DNA from: Byssothecium circinans
Taxonomy: Eukaryota; Ascomycota; Dothideomycetes; Pleosporales; Massarinaceae
Direction: 5' to 3'
Assembly: GCA_010015675.1 (NCBI GenBank)
Contig: ML976982.1
Location: 10,105 to 40,318, forward strand
DNA: 30,214 nt
Shown here: piece by piece, positions 1-9,773 of the stretch
Layout of the letters: the number at the start of each line of letters is the position of its first letter
Position numbering within the stretch: the stretch's first letter is position 1
Notes under the pieces: model-generated
Told to the model about the DNA's origin: nothing
Database searches by the model: none
What the model saw: only the letters and a program-made list of their open reading frames with translations
Translations under genes and position numbers: made by a program

Positions 1-89
1 TTTAGCTTTGTTATTAAGATAATACTCTTTGATGTTCCTTGCCAAGAAAAAGTGGCCGCTTCGGTGGTGTGGCCGCTTCGGTGGTGGAA
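1..89. mobile_element. Probable right end of a pogo-like element (element 0), rest outside window
   Basis: Two exact copies of GTGGCCGCTTCGGTG start at 52 and 69, 17 bp apart, and are followed by a TA at 90-91. The GC-rich doubled GGCCAC-type motif next to a TA resembles the ends of the pogo-like elements further along, in particular the GCCACCC repeats of element 8 at 29336-29385. No coding sequence is visible in these 89 bases and the other end is outside the window, so this is an inference from end architecture alone. Confidence 0.35.
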
Positions 90-95
90 TACGTT

Positions 96-197
96 AAGCT
101 AAAAACTCCTATAAGCTAAAAACTCTTATAAGCTACAAACTTCTATAAGCTAGAAACTTCTATAAGCTAAAAACTCTTATAAGCTAGAGCTAGTTTA
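96..197. repeat. 17-bp minisatellite, about 6 units
   Basis: The pentamer AAGCT recurs at 96, 113, 130, 147, 164 and 181, exactly every 17 bp. The unit is close to ATAAGCTAAAAACTCCT, and variation between units is mostly C/T and A/G. It begins 5 bp after the TA that closes the putative element 0. Because 17 is not a multiple of three, it cannot be a coding repeat. Two more copies of a related unit (sharing TTCTATAAGCT) lie at 5711-5744. Confidence 0.85.
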
Positions 198-578
198 TAT
201 ATATATAATATACCTATTAGTACTAAAATTATAGCGTGCAGCCTAGACCTATTAAAGAACTAGCGTAGAGAGGGTAGAAAGTTCTAAAATTAGAAAAATA
301 TAATATTTTTACTTTTTAGATAAACATATGGATCTTAATGGTTTAATTCATTTCATTACTTAAATCTTGATGTCACTGCATTGTTCATTGCCTGTTTGTC
401 ATGCTCTAAAATTAGAAAACATAGGTAAAGATGAAATTACTATGCCTATATGACGCGACCCTTAAAACTATTAGCACTCGCTTACTCCTTTAAGCACTTC
501 TATAATACCCCTATAATAATCTTTAAATATTACTATACTTTTTTTACTATAATAACTCCTTAGTTACCTACGCTCGCC
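198..578. other. AT-rich non-coding stretch upstream of the LCB1 pseudogene
   Basis: No open frame or recognisable motif is visible. The stretch is AT-rich with many TA dinucleotides, as in the rest of the RIP-affected left third. Its last part would be the promoter and leader of the LCB1-like pseudogene that starts at 579. Confidence 0.5.
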
Positions 579-2207
579 ATGGACCTCTCTAATACTTAAA
601 TAATGCTTACGCGTCTCCTTACTAACATGAATGCGCAGTTTCATAAAATGCCTAGGTCCGCTATTATCCTATAGTACATTAAGAGCAGCTACTAAAATAA
701 CCTAGTGCGCAGCGCCATTAAGCTATTCCTATTCCTATTTGCTATCAGGTACATGCTAGCGCCTAGTTATTCATAGACGAGGAAGATTAGGTTAAGTAAG
801 GAGGAGATTAATAAGTTATTAGATGATTAGACACCTAAGCTACTTATTACGGTGCTAAGCTAGTTTAAGGAGCAAGAGGTAGAGAAGAAGGCTATTATTA
901 TTAAGTATATAAGAATCTAGGCCTTTACTATAAGTATGATAGCTAACCTGTATAGACTAATAGGACTAAAGTTAAAGCTTTCTAATAGACGTACCATAAT
1001 TAACCTTACCTTATATAACTTTTATAACTTCTCCTTAAATGAAACCCTTAAGGAAAAGGCTATTACTATACCCTGCACTTACAGCGTTAGTCCCTATAGT
1101 CCTCCTAGCTTTTATGGCAACTAAAACGTTTACATTAAGATTAAAGCTAATGTTGCTGCATACTTAGGTACTACTAACTATATTATCTACGCGCAATCAT
1201 TCTCCACATTAAGCAGTGTCATTCCATTATTTTGCAAGCGTGGTGATATCATTGTTGCAGATAAGGTAGTTAACTTCTTAGTTAGAAAGGGTATCTAGAT
1301 TAGTAAGAGCATGGTTAGGTAGTATAAGTATAGGGATATAGAAGACTTAGAGAATATATTAAAGAAGGTTATAAAGGAGCAGGCTAAGAAGCCATTAATA
1401 AGGAGGTTTATTATTATAGAGGGCATGTTTAAGAACATTAGCGATATTTCAGATCTACTAAAGCTAGTGAGTTTTGCTGCGAACTAAGCAAGCAAAGGAT
1501 ATGCTAATTATTTTATAGGTTAAGCTTAAGCTTAAGTATAAGTTCTACCTTATCCTTAATAAATCTTAGTCCTATGGCGTCCTAGGCCGTACTAGTCGCG
1601 GCCTTACTAAAGCCTAGAATATAGACGCCTCTAAAGTTAATATGATTATTAGGTCACTCTCTAGCCCTCTTTTAGCAGCTAGTAGTTTCTGCGCTACATT
1701 ATTAGAAGTTATAGAGTACTAACGTATTTCTTCTACCTTATACATATACTCTACTACTCTGCCGGCACTGCTTGCAATAACAGCGAGTAAGATAATTACG
1801 TTGCTGTAGGAATAACTCAAGCTTCTAACCGCGCTAAGGGAAAATGTCAAGGCTATATAGGTACAGCTTAATCCACGAAGTAACTAGGTCTAGTGCATGA
1901 GCTTAGTGGAGAACCCTATTTAGATTTTAGTATTAAAGGATAATCTTGTTAGTAGTAAAGGTCTAACTATTTAGGACTAGAATTAACTATTGCAAGATAT
2001 TATTAATAAGGTAAGTCTAGTCTTTTCTCTAGTCTAGTTAAGGTAATTACTAACTAAGGCTTAATAGTATCTTATAAATGGCGTTCTTATCACACGCTTA
2101 AAATCTTATCCCCTTATTCTAGGCTAGAACCTAAAGGATGCAGGATAGCAGCCTACTTCTACTCTAAAGGTATATGTTACTTCTAGTTTAACAAAGAAAG
2201 AGATAGG
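579..2207 (+). pseudogene. LCB1: RIP-mutated serine palmitoyltransferase subunit 1 (LCB1) copy with introns
   Basis: Serine palmitoyltransferase condenses serine with palmitoyl-CoA in the ER, the first step of sphingolipid synthesis; LCB1 is its non-catalytic subunit, which lacks the PLP lysine. Reading past stops, one frame runs from ATG 579 (context GCCATGG) with a hydrophobic segment and FAIRYMLAPSYS, RLSKEEINKLLDD*TP, then SNRRTIINLTLYNFYNF, CTYSVSPYSPPSFYGN, IYAQSFSTLSSVIPLFCKRG, RRFIIIEGMF, KYKFYLILN, SYGVLGRTSRGLTKA, NGVLITRLK and KDAG*QPTSTLKVYVTS. These match LCB1 block by block in the family order. Three introns are readable: 905-955, 1467-1518 and 2011-2067, with GT..AG ends and CTAAC/CTAAT branch sites. 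About twenty stops sit where Gln or Trp is expected (CAA/CAG to TAA/TAG, TGG to TAG), as RIP produces. A last short exon after 2207 is not resolved. Retained introns show a DNA-level copy, not a retrocopy. It cannot make a protein. Confidence 0.9.
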
Positions 2208-4747
2208 GTATTTTTCTTTACTATATAAGTAAGATAGGTCTCTTTTCTTCTTCCTTCATCCTATATAGATAGACATAGACATAGGTATATATATATAATA
2301 CTTAATTAGGCTTAACTCTCTCACAAAAACATTCTCCTTTAAACGCTGATAGCAATACGTATATTCTACGTATTAAGTATTAGAAATTATTTTCTCCTAC
2401 TAAGGTATTAAGGGTCGTCCTTGAATTATCGTTAAGTATGGTAATCTTAAATCATGAGAAGAAGATATAGAAGTGGCTAGCCTAGCTAGCCCTTAGCCCT
2501 AAGAAAAGCACCCTAAAAAGCGCCTAAATAATATTTTAAACTGCTAGCAAGTCCACATCTACCTCTTTACCTACATTACAAAAACTAGAAGTTATTATTT
2601 ATTATTAAGTAGGTAAGCACTATAGAACTCCTTTAGCTAACTAAATGTTTTACTTTTAAATTATTCTTTTCCTAGCTTTTCTAAAAAACCTAGTTAATTC
2701 AGAAGGTATAACCTAGATTTTTTGCTAAATCTCTAACTGACCTTTTCACTAGGTTTTACTCTAAGCATCTGACATAGCAATGAGAGATGTAATCAGCTGC
2801 AATATCTTAGCCTATAAGCACGCGTGTGATGCGACGTATACTAGTCACACATATCAAAGAAACTAAGAAATCACGTGATAGAGCTACTAGTAGCTCTCGT
2901 GAGACTAGGCTCCTCCTGCATAGAAGCTCTATACTTGACCTAATATAAGCATTTCCTATGAAATTGTAACTATCTTAGTTAAATAGATTTACTTCTTAAC
3001 TTAACAGTGCCCTTACCTTACCAACCAACCGCACAACTAAATGTGTAGTAGAAGTAGTAGAAGCTAAGGGGAACTACATTAATTCTAGAAAGCTAGTTAA
3101 AGAGGCGGCTTTTATATTAGCTTATACATGCAAGCTTGCGTAGGCTAGCTTGCGCGTACCTAGGCTTGCGTGTACATAGCTTGCGTATACCTTATATATC
3201 TAAGGCTTCTAGTATACTCTATCTAGAGCGTTATTATACCCTAGGCTATAACTATTATAGAATGCACTTTATTATAACCCTAGGTGGAGGGCGCCCACAT
3301 TACAGCTAGGGGTAGAGGTAGAATTTATAGACTAACGTCATATTCTTAGTTTAAGCTTTTAATAGCCTCTACGGAATAACTTAGAGTAACAAGATAATAG
3401 ATAGGAAGCTTAACATTAGCACGTGATAAAAATAGCAGCAAACACTAGTAGTTTAAGAGGTAGTTATTTACCCTAATTATGTACTAATAGCTCTATAAGC
3501 TACATAAAGAGTGTGCGATGTATATAAAGGCTAGCTCCTAAAAGATTTTAAGTAGGATATGAATAAGTAGAGAATAAGCCTTATACTTTAAAAGCTAAAG
3601 AGATCTAAATAGACTAACTACCTAATTAGGAGTTAAATTTTAAATTCCTCTACTATGATAAGAATTATGCAAGAACTAAATGTTAAATTCTCCCTATACA
3701 AGTAAGGACTAGATGTTGAATTCTAAGGACTATGCAAGAAGTTAATGTTAAATTCCTCTCTTGCAACATAGCTACTTTATAAATTAGTTAGTTATTAATT
3801 TTAAAGATAGTTATATGTAGCGGTATACTATATCCTTCAGATTAATTTACGGATTATTTTAGCTTAACATAACTGCTTAAAAATTAGTAAGTTATATTTC
3901 CACAATCCTTAACCTTAGTATTATTAGCAGTGAACGTGCACTTATTAATAAGTTCTATAGGGGATTATAGACCTATTTTAAGCTTTATTAGTCTTTAACT
4001 CTCATTTCTTTCTTAATAAGAAGACATACTGTAATAATTCTTGAAGTGCTTTGGTAATTAGATGGTATAGTTGATAGAACTTTAATTTAGTTAAGTAGTT
4101 AGTAGTTATTAGGGTAGGTATAGGCTATGCGTACTTATAAATACTTATAGATAGAAGGCCTTATATATAGGGAGCAAATGGAACCTACTACTTTCTAAAC
4201 CCCTAGCGTTCTATTTCTAGTCTTCCATATAGCTAATTAGCTTTCACACATCCCTATTACTTTTTATTAGAATGCGGAAGGTTACTTGCTGTATTTTGTA
4301 ATATTTTGCGCAGCTACATTTATAGGATTTGTGATAGAAGATCCTATAAGCTAGTTAGGTTGCAGATGACCTTTCACTAATGTCACCTAAGTTGCATTCG
4401 TTTACATGTAGGATGCGATGATAGAGGTGCGATATCGCGTAGAAGCTAGTCTAGAATAACTTTAGCACCTTTATTAGCTAAAGAGATGCTAGTCCTAGAG
4501 CTTAATGTATGCATCCCTATAGTACACTAGGCTTAATTTAGAGGTCTATAATGCTCTAGCTAATTAGAACCTAACACATAGTCTAGTAGCTAAACTAGCG
4601 CTAGGTTATTATTAGGCTCCTAATTAGATCTATCTAAATACAACTATTTCCTAACGTAAATATAGCTATTTCCTAGCGGAGATCCTACTATCACCTTACA
4701 TGAACCTTATTTCTGATTAATGTTATTTAAATCCTGTTCTTTCATCC
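2208..4747. other. RIP-affected AT-rich stretch without a recognised gene
   Basis: There is no frame I can follow in either strand and no recognised domain. Small local repeats are present: GCTTGCG recurs at 3134, 3148, 3164 and 3179 (spacing 14-16 bp), and around 3650-3770 a motif like GCAAGAANTAAATGTTAAATTC occurs two to three times. The composition and the abundance of TA match the RIP-mutated neighbours, so former genes or transposons could be hidden here. Confidence 0.5.
3134..3185. repeat. Short degenerate GCTTGCG repeat
   Basis: GCTTGCG occurs four times with 14, 16 and 15 bp between starts, each followed by variants of GTRTACCTAG. It lies in otherwise AT-rich sequence and has no clear relation to a gene. 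Confidence 0.5.
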
Positions 4748-5269
4748 ATGGCTTATAACAAACATAATTCATAACTATTCATGGCATCTCTGTATTAATC
4801 CGCGTCAATCAATAAGGCTATAGCTAAGATGCAGTTAGCCGCAGAATTAATTAATCTTCGATGAGGTGTAAAGCCTTATAGACGCAAATGTATCAAAGAG
4901 GTATTTACCCTCCTTGCATAAGATCTATTACCTTCTCACGTTATACGCGCGCATTAATTCTATAATTATCTGGCACTAGAAGCACTATTAGAGAAGCTAA
5001 ACTTATGTTATACACCCATTCTCTCTAGCCACGTAGTAGTATCTCTAGTTAGGACGTAATGTTTACCTACTATCTAGGTCTACTAAGGGTTAGAAACTAG
5101 TAAAGGGGTAAGGTCTATAGAGCCTATAGGGGCTAACGCACTACGCCCTATAAAAGGCCTAGCGTGTCTTATAGAGTAGGCTATAGACTAGATTCTACGC
5201 TAGGCAACCTACTCTACTAACTAAGCTTATGTCCCTTCCTATAAGCTAGGCTACGTCCTTAACCATTGA
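4748..5269 (+). pseudogene. RIP-mutated ORF of unknown function
   Basis: From ATG 4748 (CCATGG context) a single frame can be read for about 173 codons if TAA, TAG and TGA are taken as mutated CAA, CAG/TGG and CGA. It contains coherent protein-like stretches such as KPYRRKCIKEVFTLLA, DLLPSHVIRAH, FYNYLALEALLEKLNL and YVPSYKLGYVLNH. The amphipathic, leucine-rich character and the absence of frameshifts argue that this was a real gene. I do not recognise the family. The frame may continue past TGA 5267 (possibly a mutated CGA) up to the MITE at 5320. Like the LCB1 copy it would have been inactivated by RIP. Confidence 0.4.
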
Positions 5270-5319
5270 ACCCCCACCTGACTAGCCTATGATTTTCCTA
5301 AGATATCCCCTATACATAC

Positions 5320-5580
5320 TATGGTGTACCACGTCAGTGCGCAGCAAAGGTATAAGACGCTGGAAATAGCGTTTTAGCTAAGCTAAGTAAGGATAGAAAG
5401 AATTTTTATTTCTTTATATTTAATACTTAGTGTGGCTGCCTTATGTAGAGAAGGTAGGGTTAAGGCCCTACATTAGTTTTAATACAATTTAGTGTGGTAT
5501 TTAATATAGTAAGGGCTTTTCATAAACCCTAAATTAGTAGTGTCTTACACCTTTGCTATGCACTAACGTAGTATACTATA
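5320..5580. mobile_element. 261-bp MITE with about 40-bp terminal inverted repeats
   Basis: The left end 5320-5360 and the reverse complement of the right end 5540-5580 align along their whole length, for example CAGTGCGCAGCAAAGG against TAGTGCATAGCAAAGG and TATAAGACGC against TGTAAGACAC. All differences I see are C/T or G/A, as expected when two copies of one repeat are RIP-mutated. Both ends start at TA, which would be the target duplication of a Tc1/mariner-pogo class element. The interior is AT-rich and non-coding, so this is a non-autonomous element. Confidence 0.75.
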
Positions 5581-5826
5581 AGGAGGAGCTAGTAAAACTA
5601 GCCTACTAACTACTTTAAGTATCGCGTCTGCTACTATAACAGGAGCGTTCCACCCTATCAAGCTAGCTAGCTTTGCTTAGCAAGAAAATTAATCAAAGAT
5701 AGTTAAACTAGGTTTCTATAAACTTTAGGTTTCTATAAGCTTTACATTGATAGTATAGATGATATGTTCCGCTATCATCTAGGAACATGCCGTTTAGATC
5801 ATTCATGAAGCCTATAGGTGGGCTAA
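5581..5826. other. AT-rich spacer with two 17-bp repeat units
   Basis: There is no gene. GGTTTCTATAAACTTTA (5711-5727) is followed directly by GGTTTCTATAAGCTTTA (5728-5744), a two-unit tandem repeat with the same 17-bp period as the minisatellite at 96-197 and sharing its TTCTATAAGCT core. Confidence 0.5.
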
Positions 5827-6237
5827 GGGATTAGTGGTGGAGGGATTAGTAGTAGAGGGATTAGAGGGATTAGCTATGGTTCTTTATAATGCAGTTACCT
5901 AGCTGATTCTGTTTTCCTAAGTACTAAGGTCCTTTAATAATCTAAGTTGCATTCTTATTCACTTGGTGAGCACATCATCCTAGATCCGTGACTCCCCTAA
6001 TCTCGCTACGCTGATCCCGCACTACTAATCCCTCTGCAATCTCTCCCCGCCAAATCCCCCTAGCCTAATCCTAGCCTAATCCCCCCTGCTACACTAATCC
6101 CTCTGCTACGCTAATCCCTCCGCCACGCTAATCCCTCCACCACGCTAATCCCTCCGCCACGCTAATCCCTCCGCCACGCTAATCCCTCCGCCACGCTAAT
6201 CCCTCTGCTACGCTAATCCCTCCGTCACGCTAATCCC
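5827..6237. repeat. Facing arrays of a ctaatccct repeat around a 120-bp spacer
   Basis: On the left, GGGATTAG occurs at 5827, 5842, 5857 and 5866. On the right, its complement CTAATCCC occurs at 6094, 6111, 6128, 6145, 6162, 6179, 6196, 6213 and 6230, an exact 17-bp period with unit CGCTAATCCCTCCGCCA, preceded by irregular copies from 5996. The outermost left and right sequences are inverted repeats (GGGATTAGTGGTGGAGGG against GGGATTAGCGTGACGGAGGG), so the whole 410 bp could be a foldback or MITE-like element. I see no convincing target-site duplication. The array is much less RIP-mutated than its left flank. Confidence 0.75.
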
Positions 6238-6315
6238 CTCAATCGCAAATGATTGCAAGAGAGGAAGGCTGTGGCACCTACCTATAGCGCTAAAGAATAT
6301 CAGTAAGTTGGAATC

Positions 6316-6657
6316 CTAAAGGTGCTGTCGACGTCCAAAGAATCCGCCTAGAGAAGCTAGCTTAACTAGGAAATCTAGGATTCTACTAGCTGTGCTACTA
6401 CCCCTAGGGGCGAGATGTAGGAGGCTATGATCTGCAATGTTATTTGCTAACATTTTACTAGAGCAGCTTGCCGTCGGCGCCACGGTGGTATCTTTACCGC
6501 GGTCTAGCATCTCCGTATCAACACTTGCAGCCGGCTCATGGGGAGATGGGTGATCTTCTAGTGTAGTATACTTGGCAACGAGGTCACGGCTATCCGCTGT
6601 TTCTGATGCGGTTAGTTGAGGAGCAGAACTTGCGGGGTGTGACTGCCAGCCGCCCAT
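6316..6657 (-). CDS. Hypothetical 113-aa ORF, uncertain
   Basis: An ATG-started frame of 113 codons lies next to the 17-bp array in sequence that is not obviously RIP-mutated. The predicted product is rich in Ser, Thr, Ala and Pro over the first 80 residues and ends with a short hydrophobic stretch (ILDFLVKLASLGGFFGRR). I recognise no domain. It could be the 5' part of a gene carried by, or interrupted by, the repeat structure at 5827-6237, or a chance frame. Nothing in the neighbourhood suggests a role. Confidence 0.25.
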   Translation of the reverse strand: MGGWQSHPASSAPQLTASETADSRDLVAKYTTLEDHPSPHEPAASVDTEMLDRGKDTTVAPTASCSSKMLANNIADHSLLHLAPRGSSTASRILDFLVKLASLGGFFGRRQHL

Positions 6658-7160
6658 GGCAGGGAGAGCGTCGGACGGCTGGGCTTCCTCAGTGGTGTGT
6701 GAGCGAGATAGGGACTCGTAATCATGCTTACCTCTTATAACTTCCTATTTAGTTAGAGCGTACAACTAGTCTTATATAAGTGTAGCAACCTATTACGCAA
6801 AAGGTGTATATACTAAATTACTAGTCTAGGTTAAAGCAGGCTAATATAATGTACACACGCGTAGTAAGCTTTAGTAATTTAAAAAGCAAACGTGCTCTAG
6901 CTTAACAAGTCTAAAGAGAACTAGTTCTATAGCTGCCCCACCATCCTACTCTGTGAGAGTTCTATAAGCACCTATACTCAAAAACGAAGTGGAGAGCAAT
7001 CTCAGGGTGGATCACGACAAAGTTGACCCCAAAACGCGGAGACGATCCTGTTGAGGTCCAATATCATATCACGTCTGACGCCGCGGCAAAAAGGACGTTA
7101 CACTAGCCCAGCGGTGGCTGTTCCATTTGAATTCATTCAATGCTGAATAAAGTTTCCACT
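6658..7160. other. Transition from RIP-affected to normal-composition DNA
   Basis: 6720-6940 is again AT-rich and looks RIP-mutated; from about 6950 the composition becomes balanced and stays so to about 12100. No gene is recognised. The change in composition marks the right edge of the left mutated block. Confidence 0.5.
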
Positions 7161-7403
7161 CTAAGAAACTGTACTTTTCATTACCCGACGAAGAATGCCA
7201 TGACCACCTTTCAGCTTCTGGATTCGGTCCTGAAAGAATTCCCTTTGCCGCTTGCAGGATGCGGGCTCTGAGGCAATTTCTTCTATGTCTGCGTCGGATA
7301 GCCTGCCAACGAAGACTGGTGAAAAGATATCTTCCAGCCCTCGGACGATGTGACGCTCCACGACTTGAATCAAGGGTTTCCTCGCATTAGAATATTCCAG
7401 AGA
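7161..7403 (-). pseudogene. C-terminal remnant of a dynamin-like GTPase
   Basis: The translated sequence IQVVERHIVRGLEDIFSP, followed by GRLSDADIEEIASEPAS and KRQREFFQDRIQKLKGGHGILRRVM, has the pattern of the GTPase-effector region at the very C-terminus of fungal dynamin/Mx-like proteins (Q-V-[IV]-E-R-H, then F-S-P, then L-[ST]-D, then [AG]-[SG]-E). The frame extends upstream to 7403 as EYSNARKPL before reaching an in-frame TAG at 7408-7410. It lacks any GTPase G1-G4 motif, and no other part of a dynamin gene is visible upstream. Normal length would be over 600 residues, so about 80 codons of the tail survive. The TAG could be a 3' splice site, but no matching exon is seen. Confidence 0.6.
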
Positions 7404-7578
7404 CTAGTGAACAGTGCATGACATCATCTAATGCGTATATCTTATGAGAAGACCTCAACACATCCAAAGTTCAGACTCTTGCTCCTTGAAAAAGCGATAC
7501 AGAAAACACAGACTCCTTGATAGTTCATTGCCAACAGTAGCACCCATAGTGCTCAGGAAACCTGATCCAAGATCTTAA

Positions 7579-8271
7579 CTAATCATCTTTTTTTAGAAAA
7601 GCTCGAAAGCGTGCCTTTAAACGTGCCCAGGACCAGCCGAATCTCTTTGGAGAAGTAGTCGCGTTCGTAAATTCCTTGCAGGTAGCCTCAAGTATAAGAA
7701 TACGCGCCGTTTGAAGCTTGACCTCCTCCTGCAAATCGCAGATCTGCTTTTGAGATGGTACGTAGCTTGATTGCACGGCGGAAATGCTTTCTTTGCTTCC
7801 TTGAAATCGAACGTCTGAGCAAACAGGCCCAAACGATATATTACTGTAAGGTGGCAGTGATGAGATGGACTGAGGAGTCGTTGCGGGTCGTTGCGGTGGC
7901 GAAGAGCCATCTAACTCCAAGATATTTGATTCCGCCTGAGTGAATAGGATGTGCCGAATTGCCCTCGTCCACTCTGCCACCTTAACCCGTTGTTGGAGCT
8001 CGTGGTGTTGGCATAGAGTGATGGCTGCGAGAGAATTTAGAGATTGGATGGCATCTTGTGGTGGTAGTTTTGACATGTTGTCAAGCAGATTGCCGATAGT
8101 TGACGCAGTCTCTTCATCGAGTTCCCAGCGACAAGGGGTTTCCGACCCTTTTTTGACGCCTGAACAGTTGAAAAGACCATTCCGTTTCGGATTAAGGTTA
8201 AGTATTTCCGCAGGGTTCCATTGAGGAGAAGGTTCAAGAGAGAGAAGGGTGGATTGCGTGGATTGAGACAT
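7579..8271 (-). CDS. 230-aa protein resembling the N-terminus of T5orf172/MUG113 proteins, nuclease domain absent
   Basis: ATG at 8269-8271, stop at 7579. Residues about 35-95 contain LFNCSGVKKGSETPCRW, a helix with LLDNMSKL, then SLAAITLCQHHELQQ, followed by VKVAEW. This spacing of Cys, Cys, Cys and His-His is what I associate with the small N-terminal region of fungal T5orf172 (GIY-YIG-related) proteins, where a C-x8-10-C pair precedes LLC..HH. The middle is Ser/Pro-rich and low complexity; the C-terminal 60 residues look helical (QICDLQEEVKLQTARILILEATC) and end in a basic tail. The nuclease domain that normally follows is missing, so this is either a shortened paralogue or a different protein with a similar metal-binding motif. 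No RIP-type stops occur in the frame. Confidence 0.5.
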   Translation of the reverse strand: MSQSTQSTLLSLEPSPQWNPAEILNLNPKRNGLFNCSGVKKGSETPCRWELDEETASTIGNLLDNMSKLPPQDAIQSLNSLAAITLCQHHELQQRVKVAEWTRAIRHILFTQAESNILELDGSSPPQRPATTPQSISSLPPYSNISFGPVCSDVRFQGSKESISAVQSSYVPSQKQICDLQEEVKLQTARILILEATCKEFTNATTSPKRFGWSWARLKARFRAFLKKDD

Positions 8272-9773
8272 TTCTCAACTGAAGACAAAGCTGGCGGAAG
8301 TAGCGTGATTGTGAATGTAACAATAGCGAGGATGGGTTTGTTATATTCCATATGCCAGATTGCTGCCAATTTATAGAGTTTGCCCACTTTCGTCCTTGTT
8401 TCCCGAATGATCACACCGCGAGCTTAAGTTTGAAATCTGAATAGAACGCCTCACTGCTGCGGATGCTCAGCCTGCTGTCATCTGTGTGGCAGGTATTAAT
8501 CGTGGCCTTGTTCACCCAAATCGGAAGCTTTGAGGCGGTGAATGCTATATTAATATGCCCGGCGATATGGATGGAGGGCTCATGGATGCGTCTGTGAAGC
8601 ACTATCCTATACCAAGCCAACAAAGCTGTCCTTTGGGTGGTACCTAGAGAAGATTGTAGGTCCAAGAGAGGACCTTATTGGAGAGAAACCAATGACGGAT
8701 TTGATCAGCTGCCTACCCAGATCGGTGAGCTATTTCAGCTACAATGCAGAGTCACAGCCGTCTGCAAGGCAGAACCGTCGCTAGGAACCGGTGAAGCTCG
8801 TCCGCCTTGCCAAGTATGGCAACCACGACGCAGTGCTATCCTGATTGCTGTCTGTATCTGTTCAGTTTCCTAATAAATCTTCAAGCCATAGTTAATCATT
8901 GATTATTGACCATATGGAAGGGGAGTAGACGCAAGATCCTTTGAAAAGCACTCAACTTAATCCACTAGTGTCGTTGAGGATTAGTGCTATATTCCTCCAA
9001 CACAGGAGCTCCGTCTGTATGTATTCACCGGATGAGGGCTTAAAGGTTGCACCTCCTTGAAATAACGCCCAGAGTCCTATAATATTTGAGTCCCTACCTC
9101 CTTCACAAGACGTCCGGTCAATAAGCCTTCAGCTATCTTGTCACACACTCCCAGGTATTGGATCGTTGTAGTCACACTTTACCTTAACGTTAAACATGAT
9201 GCTGACACGGCTTACATGCAGATAACACTAGGTGCAGGGTCCACTAACCGAGAACGGGGAGACAAACCGGTCACTCCTCATTCTGAGTAGTGGCGTAGAG
9301 CAGCTTATGGACTCGACTCACCGCCCTTTAAACCGGTCGTAGAATGCAGCGCCGATATTCCTGTTAGAGAAAGAGCGGCGAAGGCAGGAGGCTGGCCGGA
9401 ATAACGTCGGCACTCCTCGGCACAAGAGATTTGCCGAATGCTGGTGCCTTGACGCCAAGAAGGTAGCACGTGCTATCGGACGAAGGGTCCGGATACTCCC
9501 GCAACATTCCTTAGAGTAGGAAGTAGATAAGCTGAACACAAGACACACAACACTGCATTTTCATAGTTCCATCAGAACAATCATCCTCAGCACACAAAAG
9601 TGCGACACCATCCTACAGTACAAAATGGCTGCTCATCCTCGACCAATAAGCCACATCTCGATCGGTGTACGGAACTAAGTTAATTGCCCGCTTGTTCATC
9701 TCTCACTTTCGGCTCTTTGGCTAGCGCAGGCTGCGGACCTTTTTATTGGTGGAGGGTACAATTTTTCCTTTGT
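8272..9773. other. 1.5 kb without a recognised gene
   Basis: Several short frames (84 aa at 8411-8665 minus, 78 aa at 8637-8873 plus, 76 aa at 9318-9548 minus) overlap or lack any protein-like signature I can name. Composition is normal and there is no sign of RIP. It may contain untranslated regions, a decayed gene or exons too short to call. Confidence 0.5.

Noticed and set aside
5827..5873. Telomere repeat remnant
   Set aside because: GGGATTAG is not TTAGGG; the spacing and inverted partner array fit a minisatellite or MITE better.
1..6240. LTR retrotransposon in the left AT-rich block
   Set aside because: No LTR pair, gag or reverse-transcriptase blocks could be read; the recognisable content is LCB1, an unknown ORF and a MITE.
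6094..6246. CRISPR-like array
   Set aside because: The 17-bp units are directly tandem with no unique spacers, and the genome is fungal; this is a minisatellite.
9318..9548. 76-aa minus-strand frame
   Set aside because: No recognisable feature, no intron or start context, and no support from neighbours.
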